Positions 4,378 through 5,508 of a DNA stretch of 5,508 nt are shown here, piece after piece. The position numbers were made by a program, and so were the translations under genes. The stretch's first letter is position 1. Each line of letters opens with the position of its first letter. A model generated the notes under the pieces. The model was not told the origin of the DNA, ran no database searches, and saw only the letters and a program-made list of their open reading frames with translations. The stretch is from an uncultured Ruminococcus sp. Its GTDB lineage: Bacteria; Bacillota; Clostridia; Oscillospirales; Acutalibacteraceae. The DNA lies in the NCBI GenBank assembly GCA_902773035.1, contig CACYDB010000140.1, forward strand, positions 1 through 5,508, in the 5' to 3' direction.

Positions 4378-5508
4378 ATGAAAAACCGAAAAGTAATAAT
4401 TTCACTTTTGCTCTCAATGCTCGTAATTCTCGGCGCGGGAGCTTGCGGCAGAACTGAGGATAAATCTACAGAGCCGACGACTATAGCTCCGACCGCTTCT
4501 CAGACAGGCTTCAAGGTTGACGCGAAAAAGAGAAACAAATATCGTCTGAATTATTACACGCGCGAGCTTGACGAGTTTAAGCCGAATAAAAACGGCGACT
4601 ATATGATTTATCCCAAGGCGCCGTATTATGATATTCTCGATTCAGAGTATGTTGAATATACTTCGCATGCTGATTATGAATTATATGACTTTGTTGTGAA
4701 TCACGAAAAACGTGTGCGTAAGTCAAAGGAAAACCCTGACTGGCAAATCAGCGATTGCAAGGGCGGAGTTTGTATCCACAAATTCACAGGCAAGGGAATG
4801 GATATAAAAATCCCCGAGACCCTCGACGGCGAGAAGGTAGTTAAGCTTGGCTATGACGTTTACAATGGCGAGGCTGATATTTTACTGGAGTCTCCTTTTG
4901 AGAACAGTGCTGTTAAAACAATAACCCTGCCGTCAGGGCTTAGAGATATTGTAGACGGAGCTTTAATTCCCAAAGGTGTCAACGAACACCTCGCGAGGAT
5001 AGAGGTAAGCAAGGATAACCCTTACTACACCTCTGTTGACGGAATTCTCTACACAAAGGACAAGTCCTGTTTGCTTTATATTCCATTTAACTATCCAAAA
5101 TCAAATTATGAGGTACCCGAGGGGACAAAGGCAGTATACTCAACAACACCGGGAATTGTAAAAATTCCTGAAAGCGTGATAAGCTTCGGAGAGGACGTAA
5201 AAAATTACAGCGTAAACAGAATCAGAACCGCCCAATACGAAACAGAATCGGCCTTCGATTCAAACGCCTATGTAACAATGTGGCAGGTTGAGGGCTTTGA
5301 GGTTGCGCCCGACAACAAGTATTATTCCTCGGAGGACGGCGTGCTCTATAACAAGGACAAAACCGTTCTTGTAATGTATCCGACAGTGAAATCAGGCACC
5401 GCTTTCACAATTCCCGACAGTGTGAGGGTTGTGGACGGCGGAGTGAATTTCGGCGATACCCAGATTAATGTGCTTACATTTGGCAGGAATGTTCGGGAAT
5501 GCTATGCA
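4378..5508 (+). CDS. LRR (BspA-type) surface lipoprotein, N-terminal 377 residues (3' end outside window)
   Basis: Hand translation gives an open frame from the ATG to the window edge. The signal peptide (MKNRK, then LLLSMLVILGAGAC) places the probable lipidated cysteine at Cys23. It is followed by a Thr/Ser/Pro-rich tether (about 24-43, TEPTTIAPTAS) that would hold the protein off the membrane. Residues about 44-170 contain many Tyr and charged residues and match no family I recognise. From about 180, BspA/LRR_5 elements appear: ITLPSGLRDI, then the paired blocks IEVSKDNPYYTSVDGILYTKDKS (208-230) and FEVAPDNKYYSSEDGVLYNKDKT (307-329), each followed by L-x2-YP or LYIP, and FTIPDSVRVV (343-352). 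The N-P-Y-Y-x-S-x-D-G-x-LY-x-KDK signature is characteristic of these repeats. The same ribosome binding site and signal peptide as in the preceding gene mark it as a related tandem lipoprotein gene. Its full length and binding partner are unknown. Confidence 0.85.
   Translation, partial: MKNRKVIISLLLSMLVILGAGACGRTEDKSTEPTTIAPTASQTGFKVDAKKRNKYRLNYYTRELDEFKPNKNGDYMIYPKAPYYDILDSEYVEYTSHADYELYDFVVNHEKRVRKSKENPDWQISDCKGGVCIHKFTGKGMDIKIPETLDGEKVVKLGYDVYNGEADILLESPFENSAVKTITLPSGLRDIVDGALIPKGVNEHLARIEVSKDNPYYTSVDGILYTKDKSCLLYIPFNYPKSNYEVPEGTKAVYSTTPGIVKIPESVISFGEDVKNYSVNRIRTAQYETESAFDSNAYVTMWQVEGFEVAPDNKYYSSEDGVLYNKDKTVLVMYPTVKSGTAFTIPDSVRVVDGGVNFGDTQINVLTFGRNVRECYA

Overview
The window looks like chromosomal DNA from an anaerobic, low-to-moderate GC Firmicute of the class Clostridia, most probably a gut Ruminococcus-like (Oscillospiraceae) bacterium. 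This rests on three things: [FeFe]-hydrogenase maturases with the TM1266-type small protein, lipoproteins with BspA-type leucine-rich repeats (LRRs), and strong AGGAGG ribosome binding sites with AT-rich sigma-A promoters. The genus is an inference; no rRNA or other marker is present.

Positions 1-2119 (minus strand) hold a hydrogenase-maturation operon read right to left. It has a promoter (TTGAAA-17-TATAAT), a ~110-nt leader ending in an intrinsic terminator just before the first ribosome binding site, a TM1266-family ACT-like protein, hydE overlapping its end, and then hydG after 13 bp. hydG runs off the left edge with 221 codons visible. HydG makes CO, cyanide and an Fe(CO)2(CN) synthon from tyrosine. 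HydE processes that synthon toward the H-cluster subsite. HydF, which would complete the pathway, and the hydrogenase itself are not in view. The leader can fold two ways, terminator or competing helix, so the operon may be controlled by attenuation or a riboswitch-like element that I cannot assign to a known class.

Positions 2194-3337 (plus strand) hold two membrane-protein genes. The first encodes a 102-residue two-helix protein with a very acidic tail. The second, behind a perfect consensus promoter (TTGACA-17-TATAAT) and closed by a strong terminator, encodes a zinc-ribbon protein with a Pro/Gln/Tyr tandem-repeat linker and a DUF4870/Tic20-like membrane domain.

Positions 3338-5508 (plus strand) hold an AT-rich intergenic region and then two tandem genes for secreted lipoproteins with BspA-type LRRs. 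The second is cut by the right edge after 377 codons. Their bodies differ, but ribosome binding sites and signal peptides are nearly the same, pointing to duplication or exchange of the 5' ends. These are probably cell-surface proteins; their ligands cannot be told from the sequence.
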